Origin: Heterobilharzia americana
Taxonomy: Eukaryota; Platyhelminthes; Trematoda; Strigeidida; Schistosomatidae
Direction: 5' to 3'
Assembly: GCA_944470555.2 (NCBI GenBank)
Contig: OX104131.1
Location: 17,910,515-17,974,514 of the forward strand
DNA: 64,000 nt
Within the stretch, counting starts at the first letter, position 1. Every line of letters begins with the position of its first letter. Under the pieces are notes generated by a model. The model had not been told where the DNA came from. It did not search any database and saw nothing but the letters and a program-made list of their open reading frames with translations. Both the position numbers and the translations under genes were made by a program. Below are positions 1 to 11,857 of the stretch, one piece after another.

Positions 1-195
1 GGGTGATGGTTGGAAATATGGATCATTGGATCCCGACCCGCAGAGTTTAACGTCGACGTGTTGGCGAAGGAACCTGAAAGTCCTAAGTTCGAGCCTTGGA
101 GGGGCGGGGTCATGGGTGCGCTTTGATGAAGAGTCCCATAGTGGGACGAAATAGCTTTCCAATGTTCCTCCAAATGATATCAGTTCATGATGAAC
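1..195 (+). repeat. tRNA-derived SINE, hammerhead family 3
   Basis: Dispersed element cut by the window edge. A Pol III B-box-like stretch (GTTCGAGCC, about 88-96) is followed by a hammerhead-like segment at about 117-170. Stem II (GTCCC ATAGT GGGAC, 133-147) is perfect and is followed by GAAA. The core that should read CTGANGA reads ATGAAGA, so C3 is changed and cleavage is unlikely. The same element occurs on the - strand near 6.1, 15.1 and 18.7 kb. Seen: repeat identity and stem II. Inferred: tRNA origin. Confidence 0.6.
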
Positions 196-454
196 ACCAA
201 CTTGAAAAATAACTAAATCTCCACAAACCGCTAAATTCATTTGAAATTCCTTATCTCTGATCATCTCATCATCTTCTTGATATGTAAATTATGTGGATTG
301 TATTTCTCTGCATATGTATCTTAAGATTTCATAGTTTGTAAACAATTGAAAAGAAGGCGATAAAACACAATGAATTTATCGAGTACTCCAAAACTTATTT
401 GTCTAGCTTTGCTAAAATTGTATAAAGTATTTGGTTTTTATTCATTCTATGTAA

Positions 455-550
455 TCATTTATGCGTTTTTGGTACTCGTCAGCAAGGTTTATCTACAATC
501 TTAAGGGAAATGATATTCTAACTGAGATTCGAACGTACGTCACCCAGCAC
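455..550 (-). repeat. SINE fragment, hammerhead family 2
   Basis: The reverse strand carries the CCTTGCTGACGAGTACC block that also occurs near 23.36 kb (+) and, in altered form, near 23.16 and 26.17 kb (-). The GAAA/stem III half is degraded here. A B-box-like GTTCGAATCTC lies on the same strand. This is a short, decayed copy. Confidence 0.45.
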
Positions 551-1499
551 TACATTCACAGACGCTACTTTTCAGGTATTCGGACTATTTTCGTGAGTCT
601 CTGTTAACTTAGGAGTAGGAACCATAACAGCTTGGTATTTCTGCACCTCATTCAGATTGGAAGCTTCTCCTGAATACTATTCTGCTAGATTCTTTAGTAC
701 TTACTATTCCTAGCATGGAAGTCCTATCTAAAAAGAGACAGAATGACTGATATTTTGTTAATTTTCTTGTGTACGACAGACTGGAGAATGAAACATCGAC
801 ATAAATGCATCATGTAGCAGTGAGTACGCTGCTCCAGATTAATATTGAACTTACTGAGAAACATCTGAGTTGTATGTTGTAGAATATCCGTGAACTGTTG
901 CCAACTGACCTTAGATATTATAGCCGTAGTCAAGTCAACTCTAGATAATCAATTGAAATGTACATCGGGAGCAAAGCAGTGTTCATTACCAATCAATATA
1001 AACCTGAGAGTCATTAAAAACTAGCGGGTAATGAACAGTTTTCTTGTTGTGGTCATAGAGTCTTCAGCAATGAGTACCTGTGACTTTGTACTCGAATGGC
1101 GCCAGCATATTCAGCCATTGTTTTACAATCCAACTGCTTGCATTTCAATACTTCTCTCTGTTTGCTATACTATGTCGGGTTCCATATTTCACCATAATCT
1201 CCAACTGGGTTAACCTCACAAGTCAAAATTTACCACTCAGGTGATTTGAGAAGTGTAACAAATCTACAATTCAGGTCTTCATCAAAGGTAGAATAACTTC
1301 TTGCATTGATTAAAATCTTTCACTCTGATTAAGAACCTAACTATTCAAAACAAAGTAATAAAAAGAGTAAAATGTTAACTGATTTTTGAGGTTTATAAGG
1401 ATTCGCCGATTCCAAGGTGATATTCAGAATGGATTGATATCGGTTCGATCTCTTTTGGCGTCATTGAAACTTCTTTATGACAGCTACAAAGCTGGTCAC
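551..1499. other. No gene recognised
   Basis: AT-rich sequence with only short chance reading frames. No conserved protein motif, RNA gene or clear repeat was recognised. Confidence 0.5.
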
Positions 1500-2095
1500 C
1501 AATGAAGACGACAGATAAACAGAAGTAAGAAGCATAATAGATGTGTTAAACTGCAATAACTACCCTGAGAATGTCGTTAAAAAGATTCAAAAACATGGGC
1601 AGAAAGATTCAAGAGCCAAATCAAATAACGATCCCATGGACTACTACAATAATTCTACCATTCTGCAAAGATACAACTAAAGAACTACAGAGGATTCTAA
1701 GAAAGCACCGAATTACAGCCTTCTACAAGACAACCGACACTCTCAGGAATGATGCAGCCCACTTAAAAGATAAAATTCCTTTTACTTCTACACAGAATTA
1801 TGTCTACCAGTTAGGCTGTGTCAACTATGATACCCTTTATATTGGGGGGATCATCCAGTGAGATCTTCATTCGTGCTAAAGAATATATAAGTTACACAAA
1901 ACAACAGTCAAATAATCCTGTAGAACTAGAGAATTTAAAAATCAACTTGGCAATCACTGTTCATGCCATCTTTGATAGTCACAAGATTACTACTAAGCAT
2001 ATTAAAAGTATTCGCAGAGGTTTTCCAAACTGTAAAAGAAAGATGGATACGGAGGCATTTCACACTGAATATTCCCATTTAGACATTTAGAAAAA
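1500..2095 (+). pseudogene. Penelope-like element remnant (GIY-YIG endonuclease end)
   Basis: Two overlapping frames give a decayed Penelope-like C-terminus. One holds KDTTKELQRILRKHRITAFY, then LKDKIP and NYVYQLGCVNYDTLYIGG. The second resumes with SSSEIFIRAKEYI. The pattern of a linker, then VYQ..C..C and a YIG block, is that of the GIY-YIG nuclease fused to Penelope-like reverse transcriptases. A frameshift falls right at the YIG block (about 1840-1860). Upstream at 1510-1600 further element-like residues are readable with stops. The RT domain is missing, so this is a 5'-truncated, dead copy. It resembles the C-terminal half of the - strand copy at 23.9-25.3 kb. Confidence 0.65.
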
Positions 2096-2229
2096 TGACT
2101 GATTGATTGAAGAAATATATTCATTATCAATCAAGTCTTCGTCTTGGACGCTACACTGATATATTTACAGGTTTACAACCCAATCGAAATGCCAACCAAG
2201 TGGTGGTGATGGTGGAGAGTTATATCATT

Positions 2230-3924
2230 ATTTTTTCCCCTTGGGTTCCTAGTGGGACACAGGGCTTAACTGGCAGGCCTCTACTGCACTCTGTTCTCTG
2301 CAGTCTTTTGAACGTCGCTCCACGACTGCCCACAAGATTTCACTGCTTCCTCACACTATCTCCTCCATGTCACCCTCACCACGGACGCCCAACTCGTCGT
2401 TTCCTCTTTTAATTTCACTCGAGGGCCCGGTTTGTGATGTCCTCAATCCGCCTTCTCAGTGTATGCCAATCCATCTCCACTCTCTTCTGCATATTTATTG
2501 GGCGATAGGTTCTCGATTGGTTCATTGTCAAACAGCCAGAGTTCCTTGTTGCTTATTCTGGCCATCTGATCTTAAGTGTCAGTATCCAGTGAGCGTAGGC
2601 GGAAGCTGTTGGTAGCGTATGTCTGTAGTTTGTTGGAAATGCTTTTCGTGACACGCCAAGTTCCTGAACCATATAGCAGCACTGAATTGACATTTTTGTT
2701 GAAAATCCGGATCTTGTTCTTTGTGCAGTAGATCTCCACACTGTTTTCAGATTAGTGAAACCTGTCTTGCTTTTCCGATCCTGGTCTTGACATCCTCATC
2801 TGTGCCGCCTGTAGTTGAAACGATGCTGCCTTGCCTAAGTAGGTAAAAAATAATACCTCCTTTAGGTTTCTCCCGTTCATGGTGATTGGTGCTTGTTGTT
2901 GATGCTGTTGTTGGTTGGGTATCTTCACCACCTCCGTCTTCTCTACATTCACTTGAAGTCCCGTCTTCGCTGCCCGCCCCACCCCGCCTCGCCTCATCTG
3001 CCAACTAGTTATTTTTCCCTTGTAGATCTTTGTGTTTTTGTGACATTAGACATAAATCATCATCATCGGCGAGATCCATATCTTCTTTTGGGGTCTTTTT
3101 ATCGGTCCAGACAGCTTATGCACCTCTTCTCGCTCCTCACTGTTTGCTGTATGATCCAGTCCACTACAATCAGGAAGATCATCGGTGATCGTAGGTGGCA
3201 ACCTTGTCTTCTCTTACTCCTGTCTGTCCTCACTTCAAAGGCATCCCTAAGCTTTCCATTGTCAATCACTCAGCATGCAGCATCATATGGCATATAGTTG
3301 TTGAATGAGATTGATAAAAGTTTGTGGCACTAAGACCGTAGTGTTGAAGCAGCTGCCGAATTACTTCTTGGTCGACGCTGTCGAAGGCATTTTCAAAGTC
3401 GATGAAGCTGGAATAGAGAGCTGGCTGCCATTTTTTACTCTGTTCTATGATTATGCGTAGCTTTGCAATTTGGTCCGCATATGATTTGTTCTTTCTGAAG
3501 CCAACCAGCCAGCCTGTTCCGGTCGTAACTTTGAATGCAGATCATTTTTCGTCTCTCTAGATGATGGGTCTTTTATGTCGCTTGGGGATGACAGGAGCCT
3601 GATTCAGCGCCAGTTCACACAAACACTTAGGTCTCCCTTGTTCAGGATTTTGACAAGATAGACCTTCTTCCAGTCAATTGCCAGGTACCTATCCTTCTTT
3701 CAAACCTTCTGCAGTAGTAGTGTGAGCATGTCTGCTGTTATCTTTGCGTCCGTTTTTAGTGATTTTGGCGGAATTCCATCTGGTCCTGCTGCTTTCCCGA
3801 ATTTCAGCAGTTTTATGGCATTCAGGACTTCTACTTTTGTCGGAGGGCCTGCGTTCACTGGTAGTTCTGCCATTGCTGGTGGTATTTCTTGACGAGGTGA
3901 TGGTGGCGATTCAAGAGCTGCTGA
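2230..3924 (-). mobile_element. RTE-clade LINE fragment (3' part)
   Basis: The - strand carries the same element as the copy at 7.0-10.5 kb, colinear with its 3' half. It includes the linker after the RT domain, the palm region and the C-terminal block seen elsewhere as LLCDGSETWHVMKG. Many stops and frameshifts leave no usable frame. The endonuclease and N-terminal RT are absent: similarity stops at about 3924 inside the segment before RT motif 1. This is the usual 5'-truncated LINE state. Related schistosome RTE elements include SR2; the exact family is not assigned. Confidence 0.75.
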
Positions 3925-6104
3925 ACAATAATTATAAACTTTAAGTAAGTCATAAAGATAATAAGTTTTACGAATTAGGATTAATTTGGTTATATGAAGA
4001 AGGTTATTCTTAGGCGAATTCTATGGTATATGGTAGAGTAAATGGAGTGATTGTTGACCAGTGTTCACCAGTCATTAAAACAATAAATAATTACATGACA
4101 ATAAGAGAGCAAATGAATATTGATAGAAATAAAAGGGGAAGAGGTGTACAAAGTGATACTAGAAGTTATATCATGTTGACATCCAAGGTGATGAAAGTGG
4201 TCGAACAAACCTCTTTTGAATATGAAGGTTAGGTATGTGAAGGTGGGTTGCAATCACCTCTGGTATGTGAATTAAGTGAATAGGTAATGTATGTGGTAAA
4301 TTAATTGTAGTGTGATGAATAATTTGAATGTTTTTCCTAGTATCCAATTGATGTCGAGTGTTGTCAAGTAAGTGTTGAATTATGGAGGTGTTTATTGTTG
4401 TAATTTGTTCCTTGTTCAACGATGATGGGTGGTGTTCAGGAATTCGATGATGGACCTGTCTGTCATAAAGCAGAGAACTGCAGAGATGATTGAGTTAACA
4501 GTCACCGAGTTACTGTCCAAAAACCTTCTAAAAACTTCGCAAACACGAACGCTAGACAAGAGCATTTCAGGGAAACTATGAAATATGTCATGAACACAAA
4601 AGAACTGTCCTTTTTGTCAGTACACTCTCTATTGACCGGCGTCCACTAGCCTTAAAATACACAAACTTGCCATAGGCTGTTCGGTCACCTTGTAAATGTG
4701 GATCTTATACAACGTAGTGCGTGTACATTTGTTACTCATACTTCTTTAGGGTGTCCTTCAGAGACTCTAAATATGGAAATGCGGTGAGATAAAAATGCTC
4801 CATAAAGATTGATTCATTTTCGGTTACAACACTTTGAACGATATCGTCGTTCATTATGGAAATAAACCAATCCTTCTTCAATTTACTGTGTTTTATGGTA
4901 CTTTTGAATTATGTACAACCAATCACGTAGGATTTCTCCCCATTCATTTTGACTCAACATGAAGTGACACAAGAAGTAAGGAGGAAGAGATAAAAAAAAT
5001 AACAAGAAAAATATTAAACGTGAACCAAATATATTTCAATTAATGGTTATTTGATGAATAATTTTGAATGTTTTTACTAGTATCCACTTAATGTCGTGTT
5101 GTCAACTAAGTATGGAATTATATAGCTCTTTACTGTACTGATATGTCAGCTACTATTAATGTGACTCAGATACTCAATGATGGGTCCGCCTCATTCGACG
5201 CCCAACTAGCTAACTAACACCACAGCAACAGTTGAACTGATTAATGCACTTAGAAGTGGTAGATTATTGACATCTTAATCTCTAAAACTTATCATCTTCA
5301 TGGCTTACTTAATATCTATAATTATTGTTCATCAACCCTCCCCCCACCCCGACCACCGCCACCACTTAATTGATATTTTCATTGAATTGTGATATTATGT
5401 TGAATGTACTCAACAGAAAAGTGAAAGCCTAACTATTTAATTAACTTGAACAGTGCATCTAAAAAATAGCACATCATACACAATAATTATAACTTAAGTA
5501 CATATATAATACAAACAAACTGAATTCTTTGCTCATATATTCACTTTTCTCATATAGTCACACATATTCACATCATCACCTATATGAAGTAGTGAAATAT
5601 CAAAAAATTATTTTTTTTCTAACCCATTAGGACTTGATAAATATTATTTCATTTACTAATTCATTAACCCAATGAACAAATTACTCAAATCTATCACATC
5701 AAATTTCTATGCTCAAGTCTATTAAAAATTAGTATTCATTTATATAATAATTAAGCAGAAATAGCTAAGAGAAACATCAGAAAAGAAGAGTAATCAATTG
5801 AAATACACATAAAGTCAATGACATAAAACAACCAGTAAAACAGTCAGTCATACACATCCTAGTGATTATGAGAACTTGTGAACCAGTTCTCATGAGTCAA
5901 TTCATTTTTAGGTTAATGTTGTGAATGATGTTTTCAGTAAATATGAATACTTCAGTGTAAATTAAACGAAGGACTGATTAGGGTCCACATGAACTGAGGT
6001 GGTACTAGTGGCTTGAATACTGTAAGGGTAATATCTCCAACTTCTTGATTCAGTGATGCAGGTTCGAATTTTTAAACGGATATCTATTTCAAGTTGTTAT
6101 TCAT
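3925..6104. other. Intergenic, AT-rich; diverged direct repeat inside
   Basis: No gene recognised. A diverged direct repeat is visible: about 4318-4390 and 5050-5120 share GAATGTTTTT, CTAGTATCCA and AATGTCG-type blocks in the same order, about 730 bp apart. The remainder is AT-rich with short chance frames. Confidence 0.5.
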
Positions 6105-6295
6105 TGTAGACTGACATCAGTTGGAGGAACAAAAGAAACCTTGGAGCACTGGACAGCTGTTTCGTCCTAGTATGGGACCCTTCAACAGTGCGCACCCACG
6201 ACCACGCCAGGGATCGAACCCGCGATCTTCAAGTTCCGTGGCCTGGCCACTGGGTCAGAATCCAATGGTTCATATTTCCAACTTCTGTTAGCTCA
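6105..6295 (-). repeat. tRNA-derived SINE, hammerhead family 3
   Basis: Reverse-strand copy of the element at the window start. Read on the - strand, stem I (CACTG with CAGTG) is perfect, stem II is nearly perfect (GTCCCATACTAGGAC) and GAAA is present. The core reads TTGAAGG instead of CTGANGA, so two conserved positions are lost. The B-box is visible in reverse as ggatcgaaccc near 6213. Confidence 0.6.
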
Positions 6296-6584
6296 CGATC
6301 AATATCTTTTTCGTTAAGACCGTAAATACAGCTGCTGTTTAATACAGAATAGCATAAACATAATGTTTCTTGATTCCTGCCGATAAACTCCTACAATACA
6401 CCAGTGCAAATATTGTTGAAAAAATAAAATGAATGAAAACTGATGCGATATTAATTGTTTGATAACTGTAATTGAATAGATTAGAGGCGAAACATCTCAC
6501 TGAGTTACATACAAATAGGTGCAGATCAGATAGGTATCAGTTTTTTGGCGTATAATTACCCGTCATCGATTGGACTGAATTGAC

Positions 6585-6790
6585 TGATTACGGTTGGCAA
6601 GTGGTGGTGTTATGGCGCATTGGGCTATATAGCTGACTTTCGACGATTGCGTGATGGGGTTCGAACACCACTCCACTTGTTAATCTTTGGGAAGTTGGGT
6701 AGTGTCATTAGCCATCGCATCGCCTATTGCATGAATGTGTACAAGGTTTTGGAGTGGATATCTATCTCTCTGCACTGATACTTCAATATT
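6585..6790 (+). repeat. tRNA-derived SINE-like repeat, family 4
   Basis: A TGGCGCATTGGGCTATATAG stretch resembles a tRNA A-box region. It is followed by GGGGTTCGAACACCACTCC, a B-box. The tail (GGTAGTGTCATTAGCCATCG) is shared in decayed form with copies near 23.7, 27.6 and 62.1 kb. No hammerhead core was found in this family. Confidence 0.5.
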
Positions 6791-7037
6791 CTCCATAATT
6801 TTATTTGATCGTGATGATAATACATTTAGCCAATGCTCAATTTATTCAACTCTCAGGTCAAATCTTCATTGTCTGAAGTTCAATTTCAGTTTCAATTGAG
6901 AAAATTAAAGGTGTAATACAAAAATTTATTTCACGTAAAGAAGACCCTATTCACTTTCTTTTCCAGTCAGAAAAAAAAACCTAGACAACTTATCACCAAT
7001 TTTCTATCATCTTTTTCATCAAAACGTTTAACTATTT

Positions 7038-10000
7038 ATCATTATTATTATTTATTAGTCCCTTCCGTTCCTAATGGAACATAGGGCTTCAGTAGCACGT
7101 CTCCATCCCACTGTCTTCTCTGCAATCTTTTCAACCTGGCTCCACAATAGCCAAGAAGCTCTCACTTCCTCCTCACATGATCTCCTCCATGTCACCCTCA
7201 CAACGGACGTCCAACTCGTCACTTCCCTTGGGGATTCCACTCGAGTGCTTGGCCTGGCGCCTGATGTCCCCGATCGGCCTTCTCATTGTAAGCCCAATCC
7301 ATCTCCACCTCCTTCCATTGCATATTTGTTGGGTGATAGCTTCTTGGTTGGTTCGTTGCCAGCCAGCCAGAGTTCCTTGTCGCTTATTGTTTCTGGCCAT
7401 CTGAGCTTCAGTATCGGGTGAGCGTAGGCAGCAGTTGTTGATGAATGTGTCCAGTTTGTTGGAAATGCCTTTCATAACGTGCCAAGTTTCTGAACCATCA
7501 CATAGAAGCACTGACTTGAAGTTGGTGTTGAAAATCCGAATCTTGTTCACGCTTTATGCTGAGTGTAGTGCAGAAGATCTCCACACTGCTTTCAGGCTAA
7601 TGAACGCCTCTCTTGCTATTTTTCCGATCCTGTCTTTGACATCCTCGTCTGTGCCTGTGGCGTCTGTAGTTGAAAAGGTGCTGCCTGATCAAATAGGTGA
7701 AGGAGGCTACTTCCTTTAAGTTTCTCACTTTGATGGTGATTGGAGTTTGTTGTTGCTGTTGTTGGTTCGGTATCTTCATCACCTCCGTCTTCTCCACGTT
7801 CACTTCAAGTCCTGTCTTCGCTGCCTCGCCCTTTCTGTCAACTTGTTAGTTTTTGCCTGCAGATCTTCAAGTTTGTGTGACATCAGGCACAAGTCATCAT
7901 TGGCGAAATCCAGATCTTCTAGTTTCCTTTCCACAGTCCAGCCAGCGTATCGCCCTCTTCTCACAGCTCCCCACTGTTTGCTGCATGATCCAGTCCAGTC
8001 GAGCACAATCAGGAATATCATGGGTGAAGGTAGGTGGCAACCTTGTTTCACTCCTACTCCTGTCTTCACTTCACTTCACTTCACTTCACTTCGAAGGCAG
8101 CACTGAGCTTCCCATTGTGAATTACTTGGCTGGCATGTGGCATCTTCATATAGTTGTGGAATGGGATTGATAAAGGTTTGTGGTATTCCGTAGTAATGAA
8201 GCAGTTTCCAAATTACCTGTCGGTCGACGCTGTCAAAGGCCTTCTCAAAGTCGATGAAGTTGAGGTAGAGTTGAGTTGACTACCATTCTATACTCTGTTT
8301 TATGATGATGCTCAGTGTGGCGTTGCAATTTGGTCGGCACATGATTTGTACTGCCTGAATCCAGCCAGCCAGCCTGTTCCGGTCGTAGTTTTGAATCCAT
8401 TGCATCCTTTAGTCTCTCCAGGATGATGCGGCTTAATATTTTGCTTGCTTTGGGTGGGTGGACAGGAGAGTGATTCCTCGCCAGTTCTTGCAAACACTCA
8501 GGTCTCCCTTCTTCGCCAGTTTGACAAGGTAACCCCTCTTCCAATCAGTTGGCAGATACCTTCTCTTCCTTACACACCTTCTGCAATAGTGGTGTGGTGT
8601 GAGCATGTCCACTGTTGTCTCTGCGTCTGTTCTCAGTGCTTCTGACGGAATCACATCTGGTCACGCTGCTTTCCCACATTTCAGTAGCTTTATGGCACTC
8701 AGGACTTACATTTTTGTTGGAGGATTTATGTTCACTTGTAGTTCTGTGGCTGGGCTGTAGGTGGTATTTCTGGACGAAGTGCAGGTGGTGGTGGTGGTGG
8801 TGTTCGATTCAAGAGCTTCTTGAAGTGGTCGGCCCATCGTTTCCTTTGTTTCTCTTCTTTCCTAATGAAATTTCCATCACCATCTTTTATTAGTTTCGTC
8901 TGTGTTGATCTCCACCCTCCTCAGATAGTCACCTGGCTATTTGATACAATGTTGTCAGGTCTCTGTCTCTCCTACCTGCAGCCTGTTCTGCTTCACTTGC
9001 CAGTGTTTCGTAGAAGTGTCTTTTGTCTTTCAGTGCACTCTTCTTCACTTCTTTGTCCAGTTTAGTGTTTTATACATTGTACTCAGTTCCTCATGTCGTT
9101 GAGCATCCTTGCACTGGTTTATCTTCTGCTTTACCATCCTCCTCTCCCTCCTCTATCAGCTTCCTTGTGTCCATCGAGATCCATTTCTTGTCTTCCTCCT
9201 TCTTCCTTCCTAATACTGTTGTGCAGGTTTCTTTCCACATCTCTTTCAAAGACTTCCAGTGTTCTTCCACACAGGTTTCTTCAGGCATGTTCCTCGATAT
9301 CTCCCATTTTGTCTTGATGGCTGGCTGCCTTGAAGATTTCCTTTGTAGTTTCATCCTTCAGTTTCCGAGTGTTGTACTTGAACTGTGGTCTATCACCAAC
9401 TTCCTTGAAGGCTTTTAACTTGATTTGGAAGGTTCCTTGCACTAGACAGTGAGTGGTGTGAACCTACATGTGCTCCTCTTCTTGACCTTGTGTCAAGTAG
9501 GCTGACTGCGTCTCCATTTTATTCAGATTGAGATGAAGTTGATTTGATTTTTAGTGTAGTGTATCCTGGTGTCTGGTGAAATCAAATCCATGTCGCTCGC
9601 TTTGTGGATATCCTTGTGCTTGAACACACTGCCTCACTCCAATCACCAAATCGTTGAATGCACAGAATTCTGCAAACAATTCTCCATTCTCATTCATCAC
9701 CTCACCTAGCGCTTCTCGACCGATGGTTAGTTCTCTTCCTGTGTTGTCCCCTCACAGTTTGACATTCATGTCACCCACTAGAATGAGTTTTGATATCGCC
9801 AACTGATTTTGGGTCTTGTCCAGTATTGATTGCAGTTGTGTGTAGAAATCCTCCTTTTTCTCTTGCTCTGCATTATTTGTAGGTGCATAGCGTAGCATTC
9901 TATGATTGTGACCTTCCTTCCTTTTGAGTTGAATCTTGCTGTCATGGTCCTAATCTTGGAGGAGATTGGTTCCCACTGCATGAGAGAGAGCCTTCGATGC

Positions 10001-10510
10001 TGTTGGAGACGTCACGATAGCCACGTCACTCGACAACTCAGTGTGCTCGTGGTTGTTGTCTGGGTGACAATGTTGGAGTAGATTATTGACTCTTCTCCAG
10101 TTGACAGTTTGGAGAGTCCACTTCCATTCCATCTGCTTCCGCATATTCCAAGCACTTCAATGTGATACCTCTTCCTCTCGTTTGCAATCAGGGCTGCCTT
10201 GCTGGGTTCAAACATGGTGCGGACATTCCATGTCCCCACGTTTACTTTCGCTTTCATCGAGGGAGAGAAGACACATCGGCCAATTGGCTTCCCGAAGGCA
10301 GGCTTTCACCAACTGGCGTCATTTCGCCTCTCCGATTCCAGCGGGGAATAAGTTTGTTATTATTTTTTATATTTTGTTTGTGCTTTGAAGTTTCTCTAGC
10401 GGTTAGATTTGTTTAACGGTATAGGGTTGCTAGTCCTATGCTCAACCTTTCCTCTTTACCCGGGCTTAGGACCGGCTATTAGCTAGTGAACTAGTTAACC
10501 AGGCGAGGTT
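7038..10510 (-). mobile_element. RTE-clade LINE, nearly full length, broken
   Basis: Read on the - strand from about 10510. The AP-type endonuclease opens with VGTWNVRTM (near 10240) and a second block near 9950. Then come the linker, RT motifs (PTDWKRGYLVKLAKKGDLSV, then NWRGITLL at 8.45-8.65 kb), a GVKQGC block and a catalytic block reading LDFANDDLCLMSH near 7.9 kb, which has an extra residue in the FADD box. The C-terminal block LLCDGSETWHVMKG follows, then RRWRWIGLTMR near 7.3 kb. Frameshifts and stops interrupt every domain, so it is not functional. The 3' end sits against TTATTATTATT-type repeats at 7039-7056, typical of RTE tails. The 5' boundary is set by where similarity to the copy ending at 41625 stops. 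The family resembles SR2-type schistosome RTEs. Confidence 0.8.
8064..8092. repeat. (CTTCA)n microsatellite inside the LINE
   Basis: Nearly six tandem CTTCA units lie inside the RT-coding part of the RTE element, just before the GVKQGC block on the - strand. It is a local expansion that adds to the frame damage. Confidence 0.9.
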
Positions 10511-11119
10511 AACTATTTACCATATCTCATATGAATTCTGGTCATGCTATGATTGGATAGTTTCACAAATAGTACTGATTGAGTGAACTGTAATTTATAT
10601 CTATAATAATGTAGATTTTGATTATTTCCCTGAAGAAGCTAGGATGTTGGTATTTCTCATTCCAAATAGGCTGATATTTGTCCAACCATAACTTATACTT
10701 ACCATATCTTTTACTCACTGCATATTCTGCACCGATGAGGAGGATTATAATGACTTAAGTTATTTTTGGTCCATTGTCAAAATACTCAAACACTTTTCGT
10801 CTATTCAGGTTAAATTCATATACGTAGTGTTCTGTTATCGAAGGTATATAAATCTTGATCAGTCCACAGAAATCCATGGCAACCCTGGCATATACAAATA
10901 CTTATTATATATTGATTGCTTCTTAATCTGTGTACCCATGCTAGTTACTATGTGCAAAACGAATCCCAACATTCCACTGATCATACAAGCTAACACAATG
11001 AGAACACAACCTTTGTATAGGTGACAAGATCGAATTAACAATGGGCTTAGCAAAACTATATTGAAACTGATAGGGCTCAAAAATCGAAGGTGGTCTGATC
11101 AAGCTTTCGTAGTCTATTT
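10511..11119. other. No gene recognised
   Basis: Short overlapping chance frames on both strands. No motif, repeat family or RNA gene was recognised. Confidence 0.45.
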
Positions 11120-11365
11120 GGTGGCTAGCAGCAGAATCTGAAATGCCCATTTCGTCTTATTTTGGACTCGTCAGCTGGACATACCTGCATCCTAGTAGGT
11201 GATCTTGCTTCCAAGGTGACTGGAGCCCAGTACCACCCGCCTAAAGCGGTAGCGTGTTATCAGCCTCTTGTGAAACCAGTATTAAGTGTTGCTTAATAAT
11301 TGTAATCTATAGTTCCTAAACTGGGTCGAATTCTTCAACCTCTGTTGTCAGATGGGCTCCTATAA
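11120..11365 (-). repeat. Sm-alpha-like SINE with decayed hammerhead
   Basis: On the - strand a tRNA-derived body (about 11365 to 11215) leads into a hammerhead segment at about 11205-11121. The core CTGACGA is intact and GAAA is present, with stem III ATG/CAT and ATT at the cleavage triplet. Stem II has one mismatch (GTCC against AGAC) and the downstream strand of stem I has drifted (TCAGATTC). The layout equals the + strand copies ending at 22.7 and 30.9 kb. Hammerhead-bearing Sm-alpha SINEs are established in schistosomes. Confidence 0.65.
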
Positions 11366-11857
11366 GGATGCCACAAAACTCTCCGTATATTCATTCTATT
11401 GTAGTCTATTTAGTAGACAAAATAACTCTTGGACATCTCAAAGTTACAGTTCATTCGTTGGCCGTCAGTCTCAGTCTTCAGGTTTACTATAACTGATATA
11501 CTGCTGTGTATCCCATATAACTTTGTTCAAACATTTCTGTAGATACCCTATGTATAAGTATTAGGTCTTCCACTCTGACTGTTTTTGTCGTTTGTAGTAT
11601 TGGTGAAAATTCTAGTCACACAGAGGTGATATCTGCTCAGCATGTCATGTTCACCTTGCGACTTATTAGGAAGATTTATTGTTTCACACATAAGACACGA
11701 AAAAATAAAATAGCCTCATTCTCAAACACCAGTGAATTAATTCATAGCTAAAGTTCCAGATAATTACATAACCACCTTCTTATTTATGTTGAAACTGACT
11801 TTTCATGAACCGGTTTATTCCCTTCATTACTGCAATTCTTCGTTAACAACTTTTAAT
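11366..11857. other. No gene recognised
   Basis: AT-rich spacer between the SINE and the first unit of the tandem duplication. Nothing was recognised. Confidence 0.45.
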
